Positions 46,229 to 56,657 of a stretch of DNA of 64,000 nucleotides are shown piece by piece. Each line of letters opens with the position of its first letter. The first letter of the stretch is position 1. Below the pieces are notes generated by a model that had not been told where the DNA came from, made no database searches, and saw only the letters and a list, made by a program, of their open reading frames with translations. The stretch covers positions 23,083,001 through 23,147,000 of the forward strand of contig CM061240.1 of NCBI GenBank assembly GCA_030848705.1, written 5' to 3'. This stretch comes from Heracleum sosnowskyi. Taxonomy: Eukaryota > Streptophyta > Magnoliopsida > Apiales > Apiaceae. The translations under genes and the position numbers were made by a program.

Positions 46229-47287
46229 TGTTAGTCCTTGTGTATTGCAGAAGGGGGGGGGGGGATGAATGCAATACTGATAAAATTCAATCTAAATTTC
46301 AACAACTAAAATCAAGATTAAACGTTATCAGCAATATATGCAATCACGAACAGTATTTAGTAAGAACAAGATTCACAAAATAAATGTTTTATTTATTTTG
46401 CAAAGTGTTGCTACAACCTCAAGAAAGAATTCTCGAGCTTCGGGTTTTCTTCAAAGACACTTGCTTGTCTTCGTTACCTTTCTAGAATGAGTTGATAGTA
46501 GGTATAAGACTAACCCTATCACTATCAGTCACGGGTTTGTGAAGCTGCTGTCACTGTCAAGTGGCAGCTTCTTACAGATTGTCTTACCCATGTGACTTTC
46601 CTAAATTGCTAACATGTCAGATATACATTACAAACAAAGCAACCTAGATTCATTCTATTTCCAGCTAAACCAATTCAGCAGATAAAGACTTGACCTTGCT
46701 CTTGAATTGATTCGCTTTTGTTTTGCAGTGCTTTGAAGCTTCTGTCGTAGTCTTGCAGACTTGGTGCAGCTTAGGGATACTGCATCACGCCTGTTTCTTG
46801 AACATTTAAACTGTCACGGGATTTGACTGAGAAAGATACCTAGCATAAGGATCTTTATTGAGACAGTTACTTTTGCCGCAAAGCTTGCTGTCACAGGAAT
46901 GATCTTTTGGTGACAGTATGAGTTCCCCGCATAGAGTGCTGTCGAGGATCCCAAACTTGCTGTCGAGGGCAATAGTTGCTGTCACGTAGTCTTCCGCCAA
47001 TGTTGCTGTCAGAGTGAATATGCTGTCGTGACTTGCAACATTCTGTCTTCTTGTAATCTTACTGTCACAGCTTTAGGACAGTAACCTTTATTCATGTTGT
47101 CATCCAAAAAGCATTCTTTGAGGCTTGAACACATAAGTGAACTTCTTTCAAACAATACAACTAGAATAACATTACATACTGATTACAAGAACATACTTTG
47201 GCTATGACAGTATGTTCTACTTAATTAGAAAAATTAAGTACAATCAAAGTTAAGTTGTTTCTATGCTATCACCCATAAATCCCAACA
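46229..47287 (-). repeat. 5' LTR of SIRE-1
   Basis: 1,059 bp, almost identical to 32756-33817. The identical 64-codon ORFs at 33336-33530 and 46806-47000 are LTR shadows, not genes. Confidence 0.93.
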
Positions 47288-47292
47288 GTTAT

Positions 47293-47335
47293 TGTGTTTG
47301 ATTAACGTTGATTTATAGTGGATGTGATCCTAACA
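47293..47335 (+). repeat. 3' LTR of the Tork-like element, remaining part
   Basis: The 43 bases after the GTTAT duplication (TGTGTTTGATTAACG to CCTAACA) complete the LTR begun at 32346 and match the end of the 5' LTR. Confidence 0.8.
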
Positions 47336-47379
47336 ATAGAAGTCCCTATGGACAAATTTTTTGAAAAAAATGGAGAAAC

Positions 47380-47830
47380 ACCTTGAGATATCACTCAATT
47401 ACACTTAGCAATGTCATCATTGAAAATGTAGTACTGGTTGAGTGTTTGAAACATAATCTTTTGGCTATAAGTAGGTGAGATAATGGTTATTAATATACTT
47501 GTGATTTCTATTCTAAAAGTTGACGATTAATAATCTAGTGGAGCACAATCTAGAGAGAGGCCTATCTCACATAAATTTTGAATAAAATGGACTTTGTGAT
47601 ACTTGTCAACTTGAAAATTTAAAAGAACTTCATTGAAGAGCAAATCTGAAAATTTGTGATCCTGATCTATTTGGCCCATTCAACGTTATATCAGTTAGTA
47701 GAAAAAGATATGCACTTGTTATAGTTGTTGATTTCACAAAATTTACATATGTATTCTTTATCCACAAAAAGAATGAAACTTCACAACACATTAACATATT
47801 TTATCTCAGTTAAAATTTTATTAAAGTAAG
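47380..47830 (+). pseudogene. Old copia pol relic (pre-integrase and integrase)
   Basis: Broken frames read as copia pol: NVIIENVVLVECLKHNLL near 47408 and FGPFNVISVSRKRYALVIVV near 47670, then TYVFFIHKKNE. Many stops and frame changes. It corresponds to the GLKHNLLSIS and HMDLFGPVNV regions of the SIRE pols, but is much more decayed and has no recognisable LTR. Confidence 0.7.
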
Positions 47831-49785
47831 TGGTTAAATTAAAATTTAATATGTAATTCATGTTATCGAGATGTTTTAGTAGTTTTCTTAGAAATTTATA
47901 GATAAATCAAATATTTGATAATATCTTTAAAAATTAATTACTATATTAAAATGATTGGTTAGAGTCTTCACTTGAATTTTAATTTAAAAATTTTGACAAA
48001 TTTTAGGGGGGAATTTTGTTACCCGAGCTTAAATTCGATCGGATTTAAATTTGATCGTCTCAGGTCGAATTTAGTGCTGCCCAAAAAATTTGTTTGTGCG
48101 GGAAATTTCCTGAATTTTCTCACAAATAATTTCAACTGATTAAATTCGACTGAATATCTAAGTTCAATTGTTTAAACTCGACCGCTCATTTTCATTTCGT
48201 GGAAGTCCCTGTTAATTTTAAATTGACGGTACATTGCACAGTGTCAATTTTAAATTTTATCATTAGTTTATTTGAATTGACTCTAAATTTGATCGAAAAT
48301 AATCAAATTTACATCAATCGAATATAGACGAATTTTCTTATAATGAAAGTCTTTTTCGTAGAATTTGCCCTAATATATGTTAAAAGTTGCTGGTGTAGCC
48401 GGTCTAGTGCTGGAGTCATGTGCGAGAAATCAACCCACGTGTTCGGAAATCGTAAACCGTTATGGTCAAGATATGGGTTCTTAAAATATGACAAAGAATT
48501 CTCAAATTAAAAAAATAATAGTAATTGTTGAAGTAACAGTTGGAAAACTCATCGTGTGGCTGAAAGTAAATACTTGTCGAATAAAACGAAAATGAAGTAT
48601 TATCTGAAAATTCGTTATGATTATCCTGTTCCTACAAATAAATATTTGCTCCTATTGTCTATTGTAAGTTGAAGGCCATTAACTTTTTTTGGTGCTTATT
48701 TATTTTGTTACTAGGATAATTCGAATCGATTATTAAGTATTTTCTAAAAAATCATCTTCATTCTGTTTGGATTTTTGTCAGTGAGATAACATTATCAGAC
48801 TTAAGTCCACCGCTCTTGCAAATTATCAGACTCAAATCGTAATTTCGGTTCTGCCAAGTCTTTAATTTGATTTTGAGTACAAATTATCATCTTCAACGGT
48901 ATTTTATAAAATGATTAGCTAAATATTGATTATGTAAAATTTGCTGAACTTGTAAGGTATTTTATTCCGATGGAGTTAACTATATTGATTGACTATATTT
49001 TATAAATGGTATGTTATTGTTATTTCAAGTCTTTATTAATACAATATATTATTAAAATATGGTAATAATTGTCGTGAAATTTTTCTACAGGTCCTAAAGG
49101 TTCAGCATATATAGTCAATATGACGAGATTATCTATATTTTTAGCTAAGGATGATGTCCCATTAAAGTGACAAACTTTTAACATATTCTCTATAATTTTT
49201 ATTTAAGGTATGTTATTTGACATTTTAGCTAAGGATTTGTTATTCTCTAGATAATCGCATGATACAACTGATTCATGTTGTCATTGTCTTAGTCAAATTT
49301 TACGGCACATTTCCTGAACTATCACATTCTTAAATTTTATATACTCTATATGTCCCATTCATTTCTATATAGTTTCTATTTTGAAATGTCCTCTCATTTT
49401 TATACATTTCAAAAATAGTAATTTTTAATAATATAAAACACATTACACCCACTACTTTTCTCCACTGTCTGTATTCTATAATAATATAAACACTACTTTC
49501 CTCCACTACTTTTCTCCACTATCTCAAATCTATTTTTAAATATTAATAGGTCCCACCACTCTACCCACTTTTTATCTAACTTTACTCATTTTTTATATAT
49601 GTTCTTGATTTTCGTATCCGAACCCAATGTATATAATTCAATGAGACGGAGGGAGTAATAATGTTAATTAATACATAATTGCATTCAATTAGAAATCATC
49701 ATACTGAATTTGTACATGTATATTATAGAATCATTGCAAACTAGAACAAATGTTGAGTTTGTACGTTGAATCTTATAAGAATAAT
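47831..49785. other. Non-coding DNA with transposon relics
   Basis: No gene seen. From about 48010 to 48345 words such as AAATTCGA recur and the stretch ends TTTTCTTATAATG, two bases from the CACTA-2 terminus TTTCTTGTAGTG; this is probably a decayed CACTA end. At about 49335-49657 a MITE-like stretch ends ACGGAGGGAGTA with a poor partner at its left end. The rest is AT-rich. Confidence 0.45.
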
Positions 49786-49970
49786 GTTAGGGGTACCAAA
49801 TTTGATCCCAAAATGAATCCCAAATGCCACATGGCATGTTCTTATTGACTACAACTTAATTAATAATAGTGGACCCCCTGCATTCACATTAATTCCCTCA
49901 ATAAAATCATCTCAAACTTCCACATCATCAATGCCACATCATTTGGTACCAAAATTCGGTACCTCTAACC
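49786..49970. mobile_element. MITE copy 2
   Basis: About 185 bp with terminal inverted repeats GTTAGGGGTACCAAATTT and AAATTCGGTACCTCTAAC. It shares the internal words with MITE copy 1 at 18200-18372. No coding capacity. The insertion duplication is unclear. Confidence 0.6.
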
Positions 49971-51148
49971 TTACTCATCTTATAATGCACATTTTAGAAT
50001 ATTGAAACATAAAAAGTAGCCTGAAGTTTTTTTTTTTGGGTAACCTTTCTGTATATTTAAGCATAAGTCAACATAAAAAACTCCTTGAAACATTTTAGAA
50101 TCTCGTATTAATTAAGATATTTTCTTAACTTGAGTTCAGTTTTTTTTTCAATTATTAATATTCTCAAATTTTAATATTAGTAAAGATGGTATTTTCATAT
50201 TTGGTTACAAATTATAAATTATATCTTTATATATAATTAGTGTAAAACACTTAAATGGTATGGTTTGGTTGGTCGTCCGCGGGTCCTACATAGCTAAAAA
50301 TTCTCTACGGGTAACTAAAAACTCTCTACTATAAAACAATTACACAATTAGAGTTATTAATATTACTCTACTTTAGAGAAAAAGTAATATTTCTATAAAA
50401 GTAAAGAATAATAGAAGTAGTATAATTTTAATATTTTAAATATTTACACTAAAATTTATTAAAATTGAATTTATAAAAACAATGAATAAACATATAAATA
50501 ATCATTATTTTAGTGAATTTGTATATATAAAAAATTCGTAATTTTTATCATTTCAAGAAGTACAACATAAACCGAAATAATATATACATATGAAAAAATA
50601 TATTATTAACTTAATGAATTTATATTTTTATGAAAATACACAAAGATATCAATAAATAAATAAAATTATAAAAACACTAAAATAAAATAATTTATTAAAC
50701 TCCCCATACATTGCACGGGTATAAAGCTAGTGTTAAATAAGTTGCAAAATTTAGAAAAAGTGTACATGCATTTTCAGCAATAGGAGCTAATCATGCAAAC
50801 TAAAAAGCCTACACGAAATTCTATCTTGGAGGCCTCGGCCCCGGGTCCCGGAGAACAAAACTTTGTATGCCAAATTCAAATAAGGCTCAACTGTTTAGTA
50901 AGACGACAAAGAGTAACCGACGTGACTATTGGGTGGCGGTTATGGACAACAAAATCAATCAAACCATAATTTTCGGTTTTCCAAATATTCAAACCATAAC
51001 CAAATCAAAAAAAAACCAACCTGATTACCACATTTTGATTTAAAATCATTACTAAATATATTTTTATACTCGACATTTTCATTTATTTCCTCCAAAAATA
51101 GATAAGTGACTTTTAGTTTAAAATGAAAAAGAAATATGAGCTGGCTAG
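49971..51148. other. AT-rich non-coding DNA around a Helitron-like element
   Basis: No gene seen. The 408-bp Helitron-like element lies at 50323-50730 and is listed separately. The remainder is low-complexity AT-rich sequence. Confidence 0.55.
50323..50730 (+). mobile_element. Small non-autonomous Helitron-like element
   Basis: The left end TCTCTACTATAAAA matches the usual plant Helitron start. The right end has a partial hairpin (CCCATACATTGCACGGGT), then CTAG and a T. The expected host A before the left end is a C, so the left border is slightly uncertain. 408 bp, no Rep/helicase. Confidence 0.5.
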
Positions 51149-51399
51149 TACTCCTTCCGTCCCTCTCATTTCTTTATAGTTTTTACATTTTTTGACACGC
51201 ATTTTAAGACTCCTATAAAGTATAATTCTACAACTTATTTTCAAAATTTTCTTTTTTCTAAATAAAGATTGAAACATTATACTTTTATTCAGAAAAAAAA
51301 AATATTTAAAATAATTTATGAAAATATATTTTATAATAGTTTTAAAATGCGTGCGGAACCCCATCCCCAATGTAAAGAACTCAGGGAATAGAGGGAGTA
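51149..51399. mobile_element. Stowaway-like MITE
   Basis: TA-CTCCTTCCGTCCCTCTCA at the left and an inverted GAGGGAG-TA at the right, with a TA duplication. Further inside, GACACGCATTTTAA and TTTTAAAATGCGTGC are also inverted, so most of the element can fold. The CTCCCTCCGT-type end is common in plant MITEs. Confidence 0.65.
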
Positions 51400-51769
51400 A
51401 CATATATCCACCCATAGTAATTAGTAGCACAAACTACAAAACAGTTATAAAATACATTACAAAATCTCCGAAATATTCCCATAGAATCTTACATTAAGTT
51501 CAAAAAAGTATTACAATAAATAAGTCTAAAAAATAGAGATCAAATATATTTTTATACATATATTTAATATTAATATATGATTCAGTGTTAATGGTCGGTT
51601 CAAATTATATCAACTGGAAAAATCAATCAATCAATACTATTATATAAATGAGAAGACGGAGGCGGTGAGGTGGCGCTCTCAGATCGCTTCGTTCTATTTT
51701 TCTAATTTTCTCAATTTTTTGAATTAATAATATTAAAAATTCAAAAAAAACTCAATTACCTTTTAAATG
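51400..51769. other. Non-coding DNA before the tandem array
   Basis: No gene seen. AATACTATTATATAAATGAG near 51633 could be a decayed Helitron 5' end, but no partner end was identified. Confidence 0.4.
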
Positions 51770-52870
51770 TTTACTAATAGAGGAAACATATAATATTCTT
51801 GCATTTAAAATTTCTACTAATAGAGAAAGTAAAAATACAATAGATCTTTACTAATGGAGGAAACTAAATATAACTAATGGAAGAAACTAAATATACAATG
51901 TTAATATTCTCTCAAATTGTTTTGCTCTGTTTTTCTAATTTTCTCGAATTTTTGATTTATTAATATTAAAAATTCAAAATTTTCTCAATTATCTTTAAAA
52001 TCTTTACTATTTGAGGAAACTAAATATACAATGTTAATATTTTTGCATTTAAAATCTTTACAAATTGAGGAAATTAAAAATACACTTTTTATATTTTCCT
52101 AAATTTTTAATTACAAAATATCTCTATTGCCTTTCAAATCTTTACTAATGGAGGAAACTAAATATACAATATTAATATTTTTGCATTTAAAATCTTTACA
52201 AATGGAGGAAACTAAATATACACTTTTAATATTTTCCTAAATTTTTAATTACAAAATATCTCTATTGTCTTTCAAATCTTTACTAACGAAGAAAATTAAA
52301 TATACTATTTTAATATTATTGTCTTTAGAATTTTTACTGATTGAGGAAACTAAATATCCAATCAATTATACTTATACAAAAGAGATAACTCTTGCCGTTT
52401 TTATACAAAATTTTCGATCTGATTGAGTAAACTAAATATCCAATCAATTATACATATAAAAAAGAGATAACTCTTACCGTTTTTATACAAAATTTTCGAT
52501 CTGATATTTTCATACTTAGATCGGTCTTACATACCAAATAAAGAAATTACTTGGTGACTAATTAATTGTATCTCAAATACCTTTAAAATCTTTACTAATT
52601 GAGAAAACTAAATATACAATGTTAATATTTTTGCATTTAAAATCTTTACAAATGGAGGAAACTAAATATACACTTTTTATATTCTCCTAATTTTTTTATT
52701 AGAAAATATCTTTATTGTCTTTTAAATCTTTACTAATGAAGGAAATTAAATATAAATTTTTAATATTATTGTCTTTAAAATCTTTACTGATGAAGAAAAT
52801 TAAATATACAATTTTAATATTATTGTCTTTAAAATCTTTACTGATGGTGGAAACTAAATATACAATCAAT
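51770..52870. repeat. AT-rich tandem array with alternating ~54- and ~84-bp spacing
   Basis: GGAGGAAACTAAATATACA and close variants begin near 52012, 52066, 52150, 52203, 52287, 52342 and again near 52600, 52653, 52737, 52792, 52847. Spacing mostly alternates 54 and 84, giving a ~138-bp higher-order unit. Within 52360-52560 and 52865-52915 a different unit with AATCAATTATAC and CGTTTTTATACAAAA occurs three times. No coding function is likely. Confidence 0.7.
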
Positions 52871-53125
52871 TATACTTATACAAAGGAGATAACTTTTGTC
52901 GTTTTTATACAAAACTTTCTTATATATGATATTTCTATACCTATATCGGTCTTGCATACCAAATAAAAAAATCACTAGGTAAATAATTAATTATCTTTAA
53001 TACTTTCATACAAATTAATAGTATAAATATACATGTAAACTATGTTAATTGTGTTCTACATTTTTTCTTGTACGCTTTGCTTTTTGTTTATTTGTCTTAG
53101 AAATTTGTAAATTTGCATGAGCATG
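52871..53125. other. Short non-coding stretch before SIRE-2
   Basis: AT-rich, no gene. The last five bases GCATG would be the SIRE-2 target duplication, but the partner lies outside the window. Confidence 0.5.
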
Positions 53126-54118
53126 TGTTAGGAATATGTTGTTCTTGATGATAATTATAAAAACACTTAGTAGATTTTGTATTAAGTTATTTTGTAACTG
53201 TCAACGAAATAGCATGCTTTGCAGTGTTTCGTTGACAGGAAGCTCATCAACGAAATGAGTGATGTAGCAATTGCACTGTACATTACTTCATAGTTTGGTA
53301 TGCAGTTTGTTGAGTACTAGATAGGTTTTCTAAGTCATGTTGACTAAATGGTTAGATAGGCAAAATAGGTTGGTTAATTGTAAATATTTAGTGCCTTGTA
53401 ATTTTGCCTAAGTGAAGACATGTCAACGGAATGAAGATTACTCTATCAACGAAACAAGGAAGCTCATCAACGAAACAAAGAATAAAGCTATCAACGAAAC
53501 ACATCTCTATGCCATCAACGAATCATTATTGCTTTTCTATACAATTGACAAAGTGATAGTGACAGGTTCCTGACAGATCAAAAAGGAGATGTGGAAGTGT
53601 ACTTTGCATTGGAAACCATTAAAATGGACATGGGGAATAAGGAAACATCCCAGTTTCCAATTGGGCTCTTGGGAGTGATCATAATAAGCATGAAGTCAAA
53701 AGCAAGGATCTCCAAGGACCACTGGACAAAGGGATGAAAAGCAAACTATTGGCGGTTACTCATTGTACTATTAGTGTAGCCAAAAATAGGGTTGTAAACT
53801 TGGGTTTATATAACCAAGTGTAGCAGTTACTTTATTTGTGTGAAGAAAAACAAAGAGTTTGTATTAGCTATCTTTGAGAGCATTTTTCTTCTCTACAACC
53901 TTGTAACTGAGCAGCTGTGTACATTTGTATCACAGATTATTTCCGCAATAAAAACACTTCAGTTGGATCATCAAACAATCCAACTGAATTATTTATATCT
54001 TGTGTTTTTATTTATTCAGTTCAGTTTAATTTTATAAAGTATTTTCAAGTTAAAGAAATATCAAAATTGTATTCAACCCCCCCCTTCTACAATTCTGTTA
54101 GGTCATTTGGGATTAACA
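53126..54118 (+). repeat. 5' LTR of SIRE-2
   Basis: 993 bp, TGTTAGGAATATG to GGATTAACA, bounded by the primer site. It holds eight copies of TCAACGAAA or variants between 53205 and 53525 in both orientations, a TATA box near 53804, AATAAA near 53947 and a C-run with TTCT near 54077. Confidence 0.88.
53803..53812 (+). promoter_or_regulatory. TATA box in the SIRE-2 LTR
   Basis: TTTATATAAC in GGGTTTATATAACCAAG, about 320 bases before the LTR end and downstream of the motif cluster. A likely core promoter of the element. Confidence 0.6.
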
Positions 54119-54120
54119 AT

Positions 54121-54132
54121 TGGTATCAGAGC
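54121..54132 (+). other. Primer-binding site of SIRE-2
   Basis: TGGTATCAGAGC two bases after the LTR, the standard plant copia site complementary to initiator-methionine tRNA. Confidence 0.9.
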
Positions 54133-54182
54133 AAGCTTCTAACATACAAGAAGTTTAAAGATCAAGACCAAAAACAGAAACC

Positions 54183-56657
54183 ATGGTGAAGAAGGATGCA
54201 GGTGTGAAGATACCAGTTCTTGATAAGGACAATTACTTTCACTGGAAAGTAAAGATGCATTTACATCTCATGTCTATGGATGAGAGGTATGTAGACTGCA
54301 TTGAGAAAGGTCCACACGTTCCCATGAAGCTTGATTCTAGAGTTGGATTGCCAGATAATGCTCCTGATGTAGAGATTCCAAAACTTGTCTCAGAATGGAC
54401 TGTTGAAGATGTTGCAGAAGTCCATAAAGACAAAAGAACCATGAACATTCTGTTTAATGGTTTGGAGCAAGAGATGTTTGACAATGTTATCAACTGTACA
54501 ACCTCTAAGGAAGTATGGGATACTGTTAGAACTCTCTGTGAAGGAACTGAGCAAGTCAGGGAAAATAAAATGCAACTCCTTATACAACAATATGAGCATT
54601 TTCATTTTAAAGCTGGTGAAACCCTAAATGACACGTTTAGTAGGTTTCAGAAGCTTTTGAATGGATTAAAGCTGTATGGGAGGATCTATCAAACTAAGGA
54701 TTCAAACCTTAAATTTCTCAGAGCTCTTCCAAAAGAATGGAAGCCTATGACTGTTTCTCTTAGAAACACTCAAGAGTACAAAGACTACACTCTTGAAAGG
54801 CTTTATGGAACCTTGAAGACTTATGAGCTGGAAATGGAGCAAGATGAGGAAATTGAAAAGGTACAGAAGAAGGGTGGATCTATTGCATTAATTGCATCTG
54901 TGAACCAACTGGAAGATGACAACAAAGAAACTGCAAAGGCCACAACTAGTCGACCTAGTTGTAGGAGTGATGTTAGCAAGGGTAAAGACAAGATGACAGA
55001 AGAAAAAGAAGAATCAGAACCAGCCAACTTGAATGACTTAGATGAGATTGATGAGCATATTGCTTTTCTGTCTAGGAAATTCTCTAAGTTCAAGTTCAAA
55101 AGAAACTCAGAAGCAAGGCCACCAAGAAGAGACTTTCAACCTAGCAAAACAAACTGGATTGAAAAGTCTAAGTCAAAATGTTTCAATTGTGGAATGCTTG
55201 GTCACTTTGCTGGAGACTGCAGAAAGCCCAAGGTTGAGAAGGGCAACAGGAAATTTGAGCCTGTTGATTATAAAAAGAAATACTTTGAACTTCTCAAGGA
55301 AAAAGAAAAGGCTTTCATGTCTCAGGAGTATGACTGGGCTGGTAATGGTGAAGACTCTGATGATGATGTTGAATATGTCAACTTGGCTCTTATGGCTGAC
55401 AATCATGAGCAGGAAGCAAGTTCCTCAAGCAACCAGGTAACAATTACTAATCTTTCTGAGCTTTCTAAAGAGGAATGCGATAGTGCAGTAAATGAAATGT
55501 CTACTGTACTATATAATTTGCGTGTTACTCTTAAATCACTTACCAAGGAGAATTCTAGAATAAAAGAGACTAATTTGTTCTTAAGTGATAGGAATGCAGT
55601 GTTAGAAGCACAGCTCATTGAATTTGAGAAAATGAGATGTGTTAGTAGGGATGCTAAGAAGGAACTTGAGAACGTGTTACAAAGGGAAGAAATTCTTAAA
55701 ACACAACTTGAAATAGAACAAGGTGTGATTGCAAAATGGAAAGATTCCAGGAATGTTGCTACCAACATCATTAATGTTCAAGGTATGGAATCTTTCTGTG
55801 AGGAATCATGGAAAAAGAACAAAGAGAAGCTAGGGTGTGTTGGTGAAACCTTAGAATCAGAAACAGAGTCAACAAACAACAATGATCATTTGTTGGAGGT
55901 TGATATGTCAACGAAATGCAATGTTTCGTTGACACATGAACCATCAACCGATCAGGCTGTTTCGTTGACAGACAAAAGAAAAGAGAAACTCACTAGACTT
56001 AATGACAAGTATGGTCCTGTCACCAAGAACTTTGTTCAAGGTGAGTCTAGTAATTCAAAGAAAGTTGAGAAGCCTGTTGAGAGAGCTAATGTAGGTCACT
56101 TGTCTAACAAGCAATTGAAAGACAAGGTAGAGAAAGTTCATAATGAGGCTAAGGGAAATAAAAAGAATAACAGGAATGGCAAAGTAGGAATTAACAAACA
56201 CAACAATTACACACCTGATAAATATGCTCCTAGAAAGACATGTGTTAATTGTGGAAGTGTTAGTCATTTGTCTACTAACTGCAAATCTGTTAAGAAATCT
56301 GCTAATGTGAAAATGCCCAAGCCTGCAATGAACAGTTCCATGCCTACAATGCCTGTTATGCCTAACATGTTTGCTCCATATGCACAATTTCAGAATCCAT
56401 ATGCTAGCATGCCATTTGTGTCTAATCCTTACATGAATATGTTTAACATGCCACAAATGCCATGGAACATGAATAACATGATTGTTCCTCCAACTATGCA
56501 TGCTATGAATGAAAATATGAGCAACCCTCAGAAATCAACACCAAGGGTAAAGATTGATTTGAATCAATCTGAGTCCAAAGTGAAAAATGGTACAAAAGGG
56601 AATGCAAAGGCTAACAAGACAGGACCCAAGGAAACTTGGGTACCAAAATCAACTTGA
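54183..56657 (+). CDS. SIRE-2 gag
   Basis: 824 residues from ATG in AACAGAAACC-ATGG to TGA. The N-terminal ~230 residues are the copia gag domain (PVLDKDNYFHWKVKM, CTTSKEVWDTVRTLCEGTE). Zinc knuckle CFNCGMLGHFAGDC lies near residue 332 and a second, CVNCGSVSHLSTNC, near 685. Between them is a coiled-coil region (TNLFLSDRNAVLEAQLIEFE). The last ~100 residues are Met/Pro/Asn-rich. The motif TTTCGTTGACA or TCAACGAAA occurs at 55908-55970. It ends WVPKST, overlapping pol by 22 bases in another frame. Gag forms the particle in which reverse transcription takes place. Confidence 0.92.
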   Translation: MVKKDAGVKIPVLDKDNYFHWKVKMHLHLMSMDERYVDCIEKGPHVPMKLDSRVGLPDNAPDVEIPKLVSEWTVEDVAEVHKDKRTMNILFNGLEQEMFDNVINCTTSKEVWDTVRTLCEGTEQVRENKMQLLIQQYEHFHFKAGETLNDTFSRFQKLLNGLKLYGRIYQTKDSNLKFLRALPKEWKPMTVSLRNTQEYKDYTLERLYGTLKTYELEMEQDEEIEKVQKKGGSIALIASVNQLEDDNKETAKATTSRPSCRSDVSKGKDKMTEEKEESEPANLNDLDEIDEHIAFLSRKFSKFKFKRNSEARPPRRDFQPSKTNWIEKSKSKCFNCGMLGHFAGDCRKPKVEKGNRKFEPVDYKKKYFELLKEKEKAFMSQEYDWAGNGEDSDDDVEYVNLALMADNHEQEASSSSNQVTITNLSELSKEECDSAVNEMSTVLYNLRVTLKSLTKENSRIKETNLFLSDRNAVLEAQLIEFEKMRCVSRDAKKELENVLQREEILKTQLEIEQGVIAKWKDSRNVATNIINVQGMESFCEESWKKNKEKLGCVGETLESETESTNNNDHLLEVDMSTKCNVSLTHEPSTDQAVSLTDKRKEKLTRLNDKYGPVTKNFVQGESSNSKKVEKPVERANVGHLSNKQLKDKVEKVHNEAKGNKKNNRNGKVGINKHNNYTPDKYAPRKTCVNCGSVSHLSTNCKSVKKSANVKMPKPAMNSSMPTMPVMPNMFAPYAQFQNPYASMPFVSNPYMNMFNMPQMPWNMNNMIVPPTMHAMNENMSNPQKSTPRVKIDLNQSESKVKNGTKGNAKANKTGPKETWVPKST

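Larger units (their letters stand above)
32756..47287 (-). mobile_element. SIRE-1: 14.5-kb SIRE-type Ty1/copia element, complete but disabled
   Basis: LTRs of 1,062 and 1,059 bp start TGTTAGTCC and end CCCAACA, flanked by the perfect duplication GTTAT (32751-32755 and 47288-47292) inside the 3' LTR of the Tork-like element. On the minus strand the order is 5' LTR, TGGTATCA primer site, gag, protease-integrase-RT-RNase H, spacer, a very long third ORF, PPT and 3' LTR. The copia domain order plus a large extra ORF after pol is the SIRE/Maximus plan. The LTRs differ only in a G-run (16 against 12 G, plus one base) and one T/C substitution that I could see, so the insertion is recent. Gag, pol and ORF3 nevertheless all carry lesions. 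Confidence 0.93.
30259..47335 (+). mobile_element. Tork-like Ty1/copia element, internally deleted, split by SIRE-1
   Basis: The 5' LTR (30259-30724) begins TGTTGGGG, followed by a TGGTATCA primer site, gag and protease remnants, and then directly the 3' LTR at 32346. Integrase, RT and RNase H are missing. The 3' LTR is interrupted at 32755 by SIRE-1 and resumes at 47293-47335, ending CTAACA. The flanks ATAAA (30254-30258) and ATAGA (47336-47340) match at four of five bases, consistent with an old target duplication. Without the nested element it is about 2.5 kb. Confidence 0.82.

Noticed and set aside
33336..47000. Identical 64-residue ORFs at 33336-33530 and 46806-47000
   Set aside because: They lie in the two LTRs of SIRE-1 and are identical only because the LTRs are.
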